DNA of 64,000 nt from DATJFQ01 sp035495555 (GTDB lineage Bacteria; Acidobacteriota; Vicinamibacteria; Vicinamibacterales; 2-12-FULL-66-21), in contig DATJFQ010000097.1 of NCBI GenBank assembly GCA_035495555.1, positions 4,233-68,232 of the forward strand, in the 5' to 3' direction. A program made the translations under genes and the position numbers. The notes under the pieces are model-generated. The model saw nothing but the letters and a program-made list of their open reading frames with translations. It ran no database searches and had not been told where the DNA came from. This document shows, one piece after another, positions 24,782 through 34,189 of this stretch; positions within the stretch are counted from its first letter, which is position 1, and each line of letters begins with the position of its first letter.

Positions 24782-26170
24782 GTGGCCGTCATCCGGCGCA
24801 CCCTCGGCCTCCGCTTGTCGCTCTGGTATGCGGCCGTCTTCATCCTCAGCACGGCAGGTCTTGTCGGGCTCACCTACGCCCTGCTCGCGAGCTCGCTCGC
24901 GCAGCGCGACCACGACATCATCAACGCCACGCTTCGGGAGTACGCGTCGCGGTACGAAGCCGGGGGCCTCCCGGCGCTCCAACGCGCCGTAGAAATCGAA
25001 GAACGGACGGGGCAGCGCGAGCGGCTGTTCGTCCGTGTCCTTGGACCTGGTGCGGACGCGCTCTTCGTCACCACGCCTCCGGGGTGGCGTGATTTCGACG
25101 TCAATCAGCTGGAAAACGATCGTAACGGGCTCGGTGCGGCGCACGCGCCGGATCGCGACGCTGTCCTCGAAGTCGCGTCCGCCCGGCTGATCGATGGCAC
25201 CATCCTGCAAGTCGGCAAGAGCAACGAGACGCGTCGGGCGCTGTTGCGCCAGTTCCGCGTCATCGTCGGCTGGGTGGCCGCGGTAACCATGATCATCGGC
25301 GTCATCGGCGGCCTCGTGCTCACGCGGTCCACGCTGCGGCCGATCGACAACCTGATTCACGTCGTGCGGAACATCATCCGCACGGGGCGAACCAACGAGC
25401 GAGTGCCAGGCCGTCTGGAGGCTGGAGCGGCGGACACCGTCGACGAACTGATTGCGCTGTTCAACACCATGCTCGATCGCATCACTACGCTGATCTCCGC
25501 GATGGGGGAGTCGCTCGACAACGTGGCGCACGACCTGCGCACCCCGATGACGCGGCTGCGCGCGGTGGCCGAACGCGCGCTGCAGTCCGGTGACCCGGCC
25601 CAGCAGCGAGAGGCGCTCGCCGACTGCCTGGAGGAGTCCGATCGCATTCTCTCGATGCTCAACACCTTGATGGATATCTCCGAAGCCGAAACCGGCGTGC
25701 TGCACCTGCCGCGCGAGGCGGTACCGCTCGAGCCGCTACTCCGTGAGGTCGTGGATCTGTACGAGGACGTCGCCGATGCGCGGCACGTATCCGTCACGCT
25801 GAACGCGGACGATGTGACGGTTGCCGGCTCGCGCGATCGGCTGCGCCAGGTGTTTGCGAACCTGCTCGACAACGCGATCAAGTACACCGCGGCGCAGGGC
25901 ACCGTGACCATACGTGCGCGTGCAGACGGTGGCGACGCGCTCGTGACGGTGGCCGACACCGGCGGGGGGATCGCCCCGGAGCATCTGCCCCGCATCTGGG
26001 AGCGCCTCTACCGTGCGGATCCGAGCCGCTCCGAGCGCGGCCTCGGCCTGGGTCTCAGCCTCGTGCGCGCCTACGTGCAGGCGCACGGCGGACGGGTCGA
26101 GGCCACGAGCGAGCCCGGTCGAGGCTCCACGTTCAGCGTCCACATTCCGTTAGCGGGCGAGGCGCCGTAG
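24782..26170 (+). CDS. Sensor histidine kinase (HAMP, HisKA)
   Basis: The 462-residue kinase has TM1 (about 15-38), a periplasmic domain of about 125 residues, TM2 (about 158-182) and a HAMP linker. The HisKA box contains His250 (NVAHDLRTPMTRL). The ATPase domain has LLDNAIKYT, VADTGGGI and GLGLGLSLVRAYV. The GTG start is supported by AGGAG a few nt upstream. It forms a pair with the preceding regulator and resembles CusS/PmrB-type kinases. The stimulus is unknown; the HtrA neighbour suggests envelope or protein-folding stress. Confidence 0.93.
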   Translation: MAVIRRTLGLRLSLWYAAVFILSTAGLVGLTYALLASSLAQRDHDIINATLREYASRYEAGGLPALQRAVEIEERTGQRERLFVRVLGPGADALFVTTPPGWRDFDVNQLENDRNGLGAAHAPDRDAVLEVASARLIDGTILQVGKSNETRRALLRQFRVIVGWVAAVTMIIGVIGGLVLTRSTLRPIDNLIHVVRNIIRTGRTNERVPGRLEAGAADTVDELIALFNTMLDRITTLISAMGESLDNVAHDLRTPMTRLRAVAERALQSGDPAQQREALADCLEESDRILSMLNTLMDISEAETGVLHLPREAVPLEPLLREVVDLYEDVADARHVSVTLNADDVTVAGSRDRLRQVFANLLDNAIKYTAAQGTVTIRARADGGDALVTVADTGGGIAPEHLPRIWERLYRADPSRSERGLGLGLSLVRAYVQAHGGRVEATSEPGRGSTFSVHIPLAGEAP

Positions 26171-26195
26171 CGCCGCCCTTCGAGCCTCCAACCTT

Positions 26196-26222
26196 TCACG
26201 CTTGTAATCTCCCGTTCACGCC
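26196..26222. promoter_or_regulatory. Direct repeat TTCACGC, candidate regulator site
   Basis: TTCACGC occurs at 26196-26202 and again at 26216-26222, 20 nt apart (two helical turns). The spacing suits an OmpR-family dimer. It lies about 65 nt before the htrA start and after the two-component genes. Confidence 0.35.
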
Positions 26223-26285
26223 CCGGAAAGGTTCCCCGTCGTCTTACCTAGAGAGGATTAATTCAGACAGAGGGGGACTCGCAAC

Positions 26286-27761
26286 ATGTTCAACAGATTC
26301 TGGAAACCGGGCGGGCTGGCCATAGCCGGCGTCGCACTGACGGCCGTGCTGGCGATGAAGGCGCCTGATCCGGGTGTGGTGGCGGCGGGTGCCGCGTCGA
26401 CCGCCAAGGCAGCGCCGGTCTCAGCAGTCGCACCGGTCGCGGCGGCGTCGTCGTATGCGCCGGTCGTGGACGAAGTCATGCCGGCCGTCGTCACGATTCG
26501 CGTCGAGAAAAAAGCACAGATGATCCCGGCCGACAACCAGCTACCCGACGAGATGCTTCGCCGCTTCTTCGGGCCTGGCGTGCAGATTCCGCGGCAGCCG
26601 CGCGGGATCGAGCGCGGCGTGGGATCCGGCGTCATCGTGACGCATGACGGCTACATCCTGACCAACAACCACGTTGTCGACGGGGCCAGCGAAGTGCGCG
26701 TGGAACTGCCGGACAAGCGGACGTTCAGCGCGAAAGTCGTCGGAACCGATGCACCGACGGACCTGGCGGTCGTGAAAGTTGACGCGGCCGACCTGCCGAC
26801 GCTTGCCATCGGCGACTCGGATGCCGTCCGCGTGGGCGACGTCGTCCTTGCAATCGGCAACCCGCTCAACATCGGCGAAACCGTGACGTCGGGGATCATC
26901 AGCGCCAAGGGACGCCAGACCAATCTCGGCGGCGACGGCTACGAGAACTTCCTGCAGACGGACGCCGCAATCAACCATGGGAACTCCGGCGGCGCGCTCG
27001 TGAACACCGCTGGACAGCTGATCGGAATCAACTCGCAGATCATGTCGCCGTCTGACGGCAACATCGGGATCGGCTTCGCGATTCCTTCGAACATGGCGAA
27101 AAACGTCATGGATCAGTTGATCAAGAACGGCACGGTCCGCCGCGGCATGCTGGGCGTCAAAGTGCAGGCGGTCACGCCGGACATGGCGACCGCGATGAGC
27201 CTGTCCTCGTCCAAGGGTGCCGTTGTGAGCGACGTCGACGAAGGTTCGCCAGCGGCGCGCGCCGGGCTGCAGCAGGGCGACGTGATCACCCAGTTCAACG
27301 GCAAGGCCGTGATTGACAGCAATCAGCTCCGCAATATGGTCGCGAGCACGCAGCCGGGCACGAAAGTGTCGCTGGAAGTGCTGCGCCATGGGAAAACGGA
27401 GAACGTCGAGGCCACGCTTGGCGAGCTGAAGGGCACGAACGCTCCTCGAGGCACCTCATCGTCGGACGACTCCGGCAACGGCAAGTACGGCATGAGCGTG
27501 CAGCCGCTGACGCCCGATATCGCGCAGCAGCTTCAGCTCCCGAACTCGACCAAAGGCGTTGTCGTCGCCAACGTCGACCCCGAAGGTGTCGCTGCGGAAA
27601 GCGGACTCGCCGAAGGCGACGTGATCGAGAAGGTAAACGGACAGTCCGTGACCACCGTTGATCAGCTGAAGTCGGCGCTCGATAACAACAACGGGAAACC
27701 GTCGCTGCTCGTCGTCAACAAGAAGGGCTCGGACGTCTTCATCACGTTGAGGGCCAGGTAA
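26286..27761 (+). CDS. htrA: HtrA/Deg-type periplasmic serine protease
   Basis: The 491-residue protein has an N-terminal signal anchor (about 12-25), a trypsin-like domain with triad His129 (TNNHVVDG), Asp159 (PTDLAVV) and Ser234 (HGNSGGAL), and two PDZ domains (about 285-375 and 395-485). The length and two PDZ domains match DegP/DegQ. It degrades or refolds damaged envelope proteins. A purine-rich GAGGGGG 9-15 nt before the ATG is the ribosome site. It follows a two-component system after 115 bp with its own regulatory region. Confidence 0.95.
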   Translation: MFNRFWKPGGLAIAGVALTAVLAMKAPDPGVVAAGAASTAKAAPVSAVAPVAAASSYAPVVDEVMPAVVTIRVEKKAQMIPADNQLPDEMLRRFFGPGVQIPRQPRGIERGVGSGVIVTHDGYILTNNHVVDGASEVRVELPDKRTFSAKVVGTDAPTDLAVVKVDAADLPTLAIGDSDAVRVGDVVLAIGNPLNIGETVTSGIISAKGRQTNLGGDGYENFLQTDAAINHGNSGGALVNTAGQLIGINSQIMSPSDGNIGIGFAIPSNMAKNVMDQLIKNGTVRRGMLGVKVQAVTPDMATAMSLSSSKGAVVSDVDEGSPAARAGLQQGDVITQFNGKAVIDSNQLRNMVASTQPGTKVSLEVLRHGKTENVEATLGELKGTNAPRGTSSSDDSGNGKYGMSVQPLTPDIAQQLQLPNSTKGVVVANVDPEGVAAESGLAEGDVIEKVNGQSVTTVDQLKSALDNNNGKPSLLVVNKKGSDVFITLRAR

Positions 27762-27766
27762 CACCG

Positions 27767-27801
27767 GCTGGTGAGTTGGTGAATTTCACCAACTCACCAG
27801 C
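27767..27801. terminator. Perfect 35-nt palindrome, bidirectional
   Basis: GCTGGTGAGTTGGTGAA, one T, then its exact complement give a perfect 17-bp stem. It separates the convergent htrA and ADOP genes and could end transcripts from both sides. No U-tract is present. The same GGTGAGTTGGTGAA words recur in the octamer repeat at 50870-50907. Confidence 0.65.
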
Positions 27802-27837
27802 TTCGCATTCCGCGCACTCCGCACACCGCACCCCCAA

Positions 27838-30423
27838 TCAGTACTCCGCACGGAGCGCCGTAATCGGGTCCACCCGCAGCGCGCGCCACGCCGGCAGCAG
27901 ACTCCCGATCACAGTCAGCACGCCGACAAGCGCGATCACCGCTCCAAACGTCAGCGGATCTGCCGGCGACACACCCGCAAGCAGCGCCGCCAGTGCACGC
28001 GCCGCGGCATACGCGCACGCGACCCCGATCACAAGCCCCAACAGCGCGAGACGGACACCCTGACGGAACACCAGTCCGGCGACCTGCGACGGCCGCGCAC
28101 CGATGGCAATTCGCACACCGAACTCCTGTACGCGCTGCGATACGCCGAACGCGAGCAGCCCGTGGATGCCAATCGCGGCGAGGAGCGCTGCGATGAAGGC
28201 GAACGCACCCAGCACACGGAGTTGTCCTTCGCGCGGCGCCGTCTCCTGCGCGACGATGTCGCCGAGCATCCGGACGTCTGATACCGGCTCACCTGGATCG
28301 ATGTCCTTCACGATCTGACGGATCGCGGGCACGATCTGCCCGGGCGGCACCGACAGCTTGATCGCAAGATCCTTCGGTGCGTACGTCGACATCCAGCCGT
28401 CAGTGATCTGCCGGTACGGGATGTACACCTGTGGTTCGCCCTCGGATTCCAGGCCGCGCATGCGCACGTCCTGAACGACCCCGACGATCGTGCGTTCGAA
28501 GAAGGCGACGGTGAAGCGCTGGCCGATCGGATCCTGTCCGGGCCATTCGCGGCGCGCAAACGATTCACTGACCACGGCGACGAACGGCGACTTCTGCGTG
28601 TCGGTGTCGCTGACGTCGCGTCCGCGCCGGATCGGGATCGCGAGCGTGGTGAAAAAGCCCGGCGTGACGTAGCGAAGGGAAACGGATCGGCTGTCCGCAA
28701 GCCCCTGCGGTTGTCCGTGGAGGCTCACCGACCAGAGCGCGCCACGGACGACGAACGGCAGGCCGCTGATGTATCCCGCAGCGCTGACGCCAGGCAGCGC
28801 ACGGATACGCCCGAGAACGCTTTCGTAAAACGCCGCGCGCTTTTCGGTCGGGGCGTACTTCGGCCAGGGCAGCGTCGTGCGCAGCGTGAGCACGTGGTCC
28901 GGCTGAAATCCCGGGTCGACGCGAGACACCTGCCAGAGCGCCTGGAGCAGGAGTCCCGTCCCCACGAGCAACACGATCGACGCGACGAGTTCCGCAACGA
29001 CCAGCGTCGAGCGGAGCCGCTCACGGCGGCCGCCACCGCGGGCGCCCTCGCGTAATCCCGCCGCGTCCGCCTCGCGTCCCAGGCGCAGTGCGGGAAGAAC
29101 GCCGAAGGCGAACGCCGTGAACGCCGTGAGCACGGCGGCGGCGACGAGCACGCGTGCGTCGACCGTGGGCTCGCCCGCCGTGGGCAGCGTCACAGGCGCG
29201 AGCGTCGCCAGCATCGGAAGGGCGACATACGCGAGCGCCACGCCGAGTACGCCGCCCGCGATCGCCAGCATCGCGCTCTCGGTCGCGAGCTGCCGGACGA
29301 TGCGCTCACGCCCGGCGCCAATCGCAGCCCGCACCGCGATTTCCTTCCGCCGCCCGGCTGCTCGCGTGATCAGGAGGTTTGCGAGATTCGCGCAGACGAT
29401 CAGCAGCACGCAGAGCGCGGCGCCGCTGAGCACCAGTACGAGGAAACGCGACTGCTTCGGAACGTCGTCGCGCATCGGCATGATCGTCGCCGCGAGCTGC
29501 TTGTCCTGGTCGGGGAACTGCACCGCGAGGCGCCCCGCGATTCCGTTCAGCTCCGCACCCGCGTCGCTCAGCGTGACGCCCGGCTCGAGCCGCCCGACGA
29601 CCGTCAGATAGGTGTTCGTGCGGTCCTTGTCGTTCACCGAGAGCTGGATTGGTCGCCAGAACTCCACCTGGCGTGATGGAAAGGCGAAGTCCGGCGGCAT
29701 CACGCCCACGATCTGATAGCGCGTGTCGTCGAGGGTTATCGTGCGGCCGACGATGTCCGGCTCCCCCCCGAACAGGCTGCGCCACAGCGCATCGCTGAGG
29801 ATGATCGTGCCCGCTGCGTTTTCCCGGTCGTCGGCTTCAGTGAAGCCGCGGCCCATTCGCGGCGACACACCGAGCGTCGGCAGGAGATCCCAGGTGATCG
29901 CCGCACCCGTCACGCGTTCCGGATCGGTGCCCGGTGTCGAAAGGTTCGACGCGATCGTCCAGAGCGCGCCCATCGACGAAAACGAGTTCGAGAGGCGCTT
30001 CCAGTCGCGATAGTTCTCCGGAGACAGCTCCAGCCGGGGATAGCCGGGCGTCCGCTCCCATATTTTCACGAGGCGATCCGGATCGCGGAAGGGCAGCGGA
30101 CGCAGCAGCACGAAGTCGGTCACCGAGAACACGGCCGTATTGGCGCCGATCCCGATGGCGGCGACCGCGATCGCCGTGAGCGAGAAACTCGGCGTCCTGC
30201 GGAGCGCGCGGACCCCGTAGCGGACGTCCTGCCTCAGGATGTCGAGGTGAACGGCCGCGGCAGTCGCGACGATGTCTCCGATGGTCTGCACCCAGAGCCC
30301 GAGCCGTCCGGCAGACGAGGCGCCGCGGCGGCGCCGTTCGAAGATTGCCTCCATCTCCGTGCCGTATTCGACGCGAAACGACGCGGGATACAGATGCAGC
30401 AGCGCGCGATAGAGCCGCATCAC
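27838..30423 (-). CDS. ADOP-family permease with N-terminal prefix domain
   Basis: The 861-residue permease differs from the other ADOPs here by an N-terminal prefix (LYRALLHLYPASFRVEYGTEM) and an extra TM before the FtsX core. The core then shows LRRTPSFSLTAIAVAAIGIGA..., two periplasmic domains, AGRRKEIAVRAAIGAGR and the ending LPAWRALRVDPITALRAEY. The PadR gene stop overlaps its ATG (ATGA), so it is translated from the PadR transcript. No ATPase gene is adjacent, which is normal for ADOPs; an unlinked ATPase may serve it. Confidence 0.93.
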   Translation of the reverse strand: MMRLYRALLHLYPASFRVEYGTEMEAIFERRRRGASSAGRLGLWVQTIGDIVATAAAVHLDILRQDVRYGVRALRRTPSFSLTAIAVAAIGIGANTAVFSVTDFVLLRPLPFRDPDRLVKIWERTPGYPRLELSPENYRDWKRLSNSFSSMGALWTIASNLSTPGTDPERVTGAAITWDLLPTLGVSPRMGRGFTEADDRENAAGTIILSDALWRSLFGGEPDIVGRTITLDDTRYQIVGVMPPDFAFPSRQVEFWRPIQLSVNDKDRTNTYLTVVGRLEPGVTLSDAGAELNGIAGRLAVQFPDQDKQLAATIMPMRDDVPKQSRFLVLVLSGAALCVLLIVCANLANLLITRAAGRRKEIAVRAAIGAGRERIVRQLATESAMLAIAGGVLGVALAYVALPMLATLAPVTLPTAGEPTVDARVLVAAAVLTAFTAFAFGVLPALRLGREADAAGLREGARGGGRRERLRSTLVVAELVASIVLLVGTGLLLQALWQVSRVDPGFQPDHVLTLRTTLPWPKYAPTEKRAAFYESVLGRIRALPGVSAAGYISGLPFVVRGALWSVSLHGQPQGLADSRSVSLRYVTPGFFTTLAIPIRRGRDVSDTDTQKSPFVAVVSESFARREWPGQDPIGQRFTVAFFERTIVGVVQDVRMRGLESEGEPQVYIPYRQITDGWMSTYAPKDLAIKLSVPPGQIVPAIRQIVKDIDPGEPVSDVRMLGDIVAQETAPREGQLRVLGAFAFIAALLAAIGIHGLLAFGVSQRVQEFGVRIAIGARPSQVAGLVFRQGVRLALLGLVIGVACAYAAARALAALLAGVSPADPLTFGAVIALVGVLTVIGSLLPAWRALRVDPITALRAEY

Positions 30424-30773
30424 CGTCCCTCCGGCGCGAGCCCCCGTGCGCGTGCGAGCTTCAGCATATCGAACAAGCGCTGTGCGTCTGCTTTGGCGAC
30501 GGCCGTGCCGAACGCGGTGATCCGGTAATACCGCCTCCGCTCGTCATCGTCCTTGGACGCCGGCCGCTGTCGCACTTCGCTGATCAGGCCCTGCTCGAGC
30601 ATCCGCTGGATCGAGCGATACAGGGTGCCGGCGCTGAGCTTCAGGGTCCCCCCGGTGCGCTCGGCGACGTCCTGCATGATCGCGTAGCCGTGGCGGTCAT
30701 CGTCCGCGAGCGCGACGAGGATATGGAAGGTAGCGGGAGGTAGCGGAAGGAGCTTGGCGATGTCACTATTCAC
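30420..30773 (-). CDS. PadR-family transcriptional regulator
   Basis: The 117-residue protein is a PadR winged helix: LLPLPPATFHILVALADDD, HGYAIMQDVAERTGG, SAGTLYRSIQRMLEQGLI and the wing ERRRYYRITAFG. PadR-ADOP pairs are common in Acidobacteriota. The GTG start at 30773 lies 6 nt after a TATACT hexamer, so the message is probably leaderless. A palindrome in the promoter spacer is the likely self-binding site. Confidence 0.92.
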   Translation of the reverse strand: MNSDIAKLLPLPPATFHILVALADDDRHGYAIMQDVAERTGGTLKLSAGTLYRSIQRMLEQGLISEVRQRPASKDDDERRRYYRITAFGTAVAKADAQRLFDMLKLARARGLAPEGR

Positions 30774-30779
30774 ACGCCG

Positions 30780-30807
30780 AGTATATCCAGTGTGGCTATA
30801 GTGTCAA
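30780..30807 (-). promoter_or_regulatory. PadR promoter and operator
   Basis: On the minus strand, TTGACA (30802-30807) and TATACT (30780-30785) are separated by 16 nt. The spacer and -10 contain the inverted repeat TATATCCAG-T-GTGGCTATA (30782-30800; 7 of 9 positions pair). This is a strong promoter with a repressor site, and the -35 overlaps the stop codon of the upstream gene. Confidence 0.75.
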
Positions 30808-31511
30808 TCCACGAAGGTCAGACCTGCCAGCAAGCCCTCGACGTTCTGGGCGAGCTGTCGGAGGCGGTGGATCCGTTCGGTGCCGGTGTCCTGCCGCTGC
30901 GCGGGCGGGCACTCGTATTCGCCGGTCTGCAGCGCAACGGGGATTCCGGCGCGGTGCGCGCGTGCGAGCACGAAGTGTCGCCATCCCCAGCCGATGTGTT
31001 CGGGTGCCTGCAGGGCGTATTTGGCGGCCTGCGGCGGAAGGAGCATGGGCCCGTAGGAATAATCGCCCGACACGCCGACAACGTCCGATATCAGCGTGTT
31101 GATTGTGCGTTCGGTGAACTGCTGGATGGACGGGAACGTGGCGAGGGCGCTCGCGGTGCGCGCCGCGACGCATACCGCATCCGCGTTCTGTCGCGCGGCC
31201 TCGAGGAAGCGCGTCGCGTGCTGCTCGAGAAACACGTCCTTGTCGGGTTCCGTGTAGAAGATACGGGTCGCGCCGCGATCGACCGCGGTGGCCACGGCGT
31301 GCGTGATTTGCGCGATGAGCCCGCGGGCGGGCGAAAGCAGCAGTGTCGTCCGCGGCAGCGCGCGAAGGTCTTCGACGAACTCCGCCCGCGAACCGCCGTC
31401 GCACGCGACAATCGGGAAGCCGGCGTCGCTTACATGCCGCAGGGCTCGCACGATCAGCGCCTCCTCGTCGGGGCCGCGAGCCATCGTCATCGTGACAACC
31501 ACCAACAACAC
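30804..31511 (-). CDS. Putative GT-A-fold glycosyltransferase-like protein
   Basis: The 235-residue soluble protein begins with a Rossmann-like strand (MLLVVVTMTMA), has an early acidic turn (VACDGGSRAEF) and an IFYTEPDKDVF segment in the place of a DxD metal site. A C-terminal part (GWGWRHFVLARAHRAGI) resembles family-2-like transferases. The donor and acceptor are unknown, and the assignment rests on fold-level resemblance only. The GTG at 31511 is one of several close starts; GGAG lies just upstream. It sits between two ADOP loci. Confidence 0.55.
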   Translation of the reverse strand: MLLVVVTMTMARGPDEEALIVRALRHVSDAGFPIVACDGGSRAEFVEDLRALPRTTLLLSPARGLIAQITHAVATAVDRGATRIFYTEPDKDVFLEQHATRFLEAARQNADAVCVAARTASALATFPSIQQFTERTINTLISDVVGVSGDYSYGPMLLPPQAAKYALQAPEHIGWGWRHFVLARAHRAGIPVALQTGEYECPPAQRQDTGTERIHRLRQLAQNVEGLLAGLTFVD

Positions 31512-31594
31512 AGGCTCCGATCAATCGAGTTGTGTCACATTATGCGCCGTGGGTGTCGGGTGTTGGTGGTTGGAAGAATGGGGTCTTATCACGC

Positions 31595-34069
31595 CTATTC
31601 CGCGCGCAGCGCGATGATCGGATCGACAAGGCTTGCTCGGCGCGCCGGCAGATACACGGCGAAAAACGCGACGATCGCCAGGATCGCCGGCACTCCGCCG
31701 AAGACGAGGGGATCGCGCGCGGTGACGCCGAACAGGAACGAGGTGATGTATCGCGCGAGCAGCAGCGCGGCGCCCACGCCGATGACGATGCCGATCGCCG
31801 CGAGCAGCAGGCCCTGCCGCACCACCATGTTCTTCACCTGTGCGCCCTGCGCGCCGAGCGCCATCCGAATGCCGATCTCCTGCGTGCGCTGTTCGACGGA
31901 ATACGCCATGAGGCCGTAGATACCGATCGCCGCCAGCAGGAGGGCGCACGCGCCGAACACCGACATGACCCACATATTGAAACGCTGGCGCGAGACCGAC
32001 AACGCCACGATTTCGTCCATCGACTTCACGTCCGAGACCGGAAGCCCGGTGACCTGCCGGAGCTGTTCCTGGATGGTCGCGCTGACGGACTGCGGCGGAA
32101 CTTCGGTTTTCACAATCCAGGACACGGGCGTCAGGCTGACGTTCAGCGCGTTGGCCGCGTCGGGCACCTGCGACTGCGGGATAAACATCTGCGGCTGCGG
32201 ATCCGCGTCGAGACCGTTGCTGCGAATGTCGGATACCACACCGATGATCTGGCGCTCCCCCTCGGCGGCGAACTCGCGCATCACCCCTTTGCCGATCACG
32301 AGCCGGTCGCGAAGCGGGTCGCTCTTCGGCCAATACTGCTTCGCCATCGCCTCATTGATGATCACCACCGGCGTCGACGTGCTCGTATCACGTGTGTTGA
32401 ACGTACGGCCGCTCTTCAGCGGAATCGCGAATACTTCGAAGTAGCCCGGGGAGACCGTCATCCAGCCGCCGCCGCCGTGAAACGGTCCCTGGCTGTCGGC
32501 GGCGAGCGGACGCCCGACGATTCGGAAGGGCAGCCCGTAGCCGCCTTGCAGCGGCACGCAGCAGGTCGCGCTGGCCAGCTTCACGCCCGGAATAGACTGC
32601 AAGCGCTCGACCCCGTTGCGAATCACCTGCTCCACGGCCTCGGCCTTCTGGAACTGCGCGCCCTTCATCGACATCTTGAGTGTCAGCACATTGTGTGTGT
32701 CGAAGCCCGGATCCACGCGCCCCAGCGCCACCGCCGTGCGAATCAACAGCGCCGAACCGATGAGCAGCACCAGCGCGAGTCCGACCTCAACGACGACAAG
32801 AATTGAGCGTGCTTTGTTCTGCCGGAATCCGGTACCGGAGCGTCCGCTGCTTTCCTTGAGGGTGGTCGTGAGGTCCGTTCGAGAGCTCTGAATGGCGGGG
32901 ATGAGGCCGAACAGGATTCCGGTTCCGATCGCCACCCCTAACGTGAAGAGGACAACGTTGGTATCCATACTCACGAAGCTGCCGTTTTCGCCCACGCGCG
33001 GCAGGCCCGCAGTGTTGATCGAGAGCAGTGCGCGGATGCCGATCCATCCCAGCAGGAGCCCGAGCAGGCCACCCGTCAGGGAGAGAACAACGCTTTCGGT
33101 GAGCAGTTGTCGGATAATCCGGCCGCGCGATCCACCGATCGCGGCACGGATCGCAATCTCACGGCGACGGCCGGTGGCCCGGACCAGCAGCAGGTTCGCG
33201 ACATTCGCACACGCGATGAGCAGCACCAGGCCGACGGCGGTCCCGAGCACGAGGAGCGACTGTTTGACGTCCGCGCGCACGATCACGTCGCGGATCGGCT
33301 GCACGCCAAAGCTCGCCTGCGGCCCCAGCGCAGTCGGGAACTTCGCGCGATACGCCTGCGCCGATGCTTTCATCCGATCGTTGGCCTGCTCCAGCGTGAC
33401 TCCAGGCTTCAAGCGTCCGAGCACCTGGAAGTAGTGTCCCTGATCGGTCGTGTTGGGGTCGAACTGGAAGAGCGTCCAGACTTGCGGAGTCTGGCCAAAT
33501 TCGCGGAAGTCGAACGTGTCGAGCACGCCGACAATCGTGTAGGGATCGCCGCCGATGCCGATCGACTTGCCCGTTATATTGCGATCGCCGTTGAACCGCG
33601 TTTCCCACAAGTTCCGGCTGATGATCGCCACACGCGGGCCGTTCGGGCGGTCTTCGTCCGCGGTGAACGGACGTCCAAGCACGAAGCGCGCGCCAACGAG
33701 GTTGAAGAAGTTTGCCGAGATCCGTCCTGAACGGAGTTGTTCCGGAAACGTACCGCCCGTGTAATTGACGACGCCGGTGTTGAACGCCGACACGTCCTGC
33801 ACGATGTCCGTCTGCTGCTGGTAATGCGCGAACTTCGCCGGGGAGGCTGCGGGTCCCGATCCCCGCGGAGAGACGTTCATGAACACGACAACGCGATCGG
33901 GATCCGGAACGGCGACCGGCTTGAGGAGCACCGCGTTCACGACGGAAAAAATAGCCGTATTGGCGCCGATGCCAAGGGTCAGCGCCGCGACGGCAGCCAA
34001 CGAAAACGCCGGATTCTGCACGAACATGCGAAGCGAGTGGCGGATGTCCTTCGCGAGGGCCTCTAGCAT
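31595..34069 (-). CDS. ADOP-family FtsX/MacB-type permease
   Basis: The 824-residue permease lacks the prefix domain. It begins LEALAKDIRHSLRMFVQNPA, then TM1 (LTLGIGANTAIFSVV), a periplasmic domain, FtsX block 1 (GRRREIAIRAAIGGSR), a second periplasmic domain and FtsX block 2 (EQRTQEIGIRMALGAQ), and ends YLPARRASLVDPIIALRAE. It is transcribed alone, without an adjacent ATPase or PadR gene. Its substrate cannot be inferred. Confidence 0.93.
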   Translation of the reverse strand: MLEALAKDIRHSLRMFVQNPAFSLAAVAALTLGIGANTAIFSVVNAVLLKPVAVPDPDRVVVFMNVSPRGSGPAASPAKFAHYQQQTDIVQDVSAFNTGVVNYTGGTFPEQLRSGRISANFFNLVGARFVLGRPFTADEDRPNGPRVAIISRNLWETRFNGDRNITGKSIGIGGDPYTIVGVLDTFDFREFGQTPQVWTLFQFDPNTTDQGHYFQVLGRLKPGVTLEQANDRMKASAQAYRAKFPTALGPQASFGVQPIRDVIVRADVKQSLLVLGTAVGLVLLIACANVANLLLVRATGRRREIAIRAAIGGSRGRIIRQLLTESVVLSLTGGLLGLLLGWIGIRALLSINTAGLPRVGENGSFVSMDTNVVLFTLGVAIGTGILFGLIPAIQSSRTDLTTTLKESSGRSGTGFRQNKARSILVVVEVGLALVLLIGSALLIRTAVALGRVDPGFDTHNVLTLKMSMKGAQFQKAEAVEQVIRNGVERLQSIPGVKLASATCCVPLQGGYGLPFRIVGRPLAADSQGPFHGGGGWMTVSPGYFEVFAIPLKSGRTFNTRDTSTSTPVVIINEAMAKQYWPKSDPLRDRLVIGKGVMREFAAEGERQIIGVVSDIRSNGLDADPQPQMFIPQSQVPDAANALNVSLTPVSWIVKTEVPPQSVSATIQEQLRQVTGLPVSDVKSMDEIVALSVSRQRFNMWVMSVFGACALLLAAIGIYGLMAYSVEQRTQEIGIRMALGAQGAQVKNMVVRQGLLLAAIGIVIGVGAALLLARYITSFLFGVTARDPLVFGGVPAILAIVAFFAVYLPARRASLVDPIIALRAE

Positions 34070-34189
34070 GATGTATGTGTCCGTTTCCGGTCAGGAGATC
34101 CTCGAAACCGCACACCCGCGGCGCTCCTTCACCAGGTGATTTGACGTAAGAGTCGCAGGAATTGTTGGGCGTACGGTGCGCCCGTTCTC

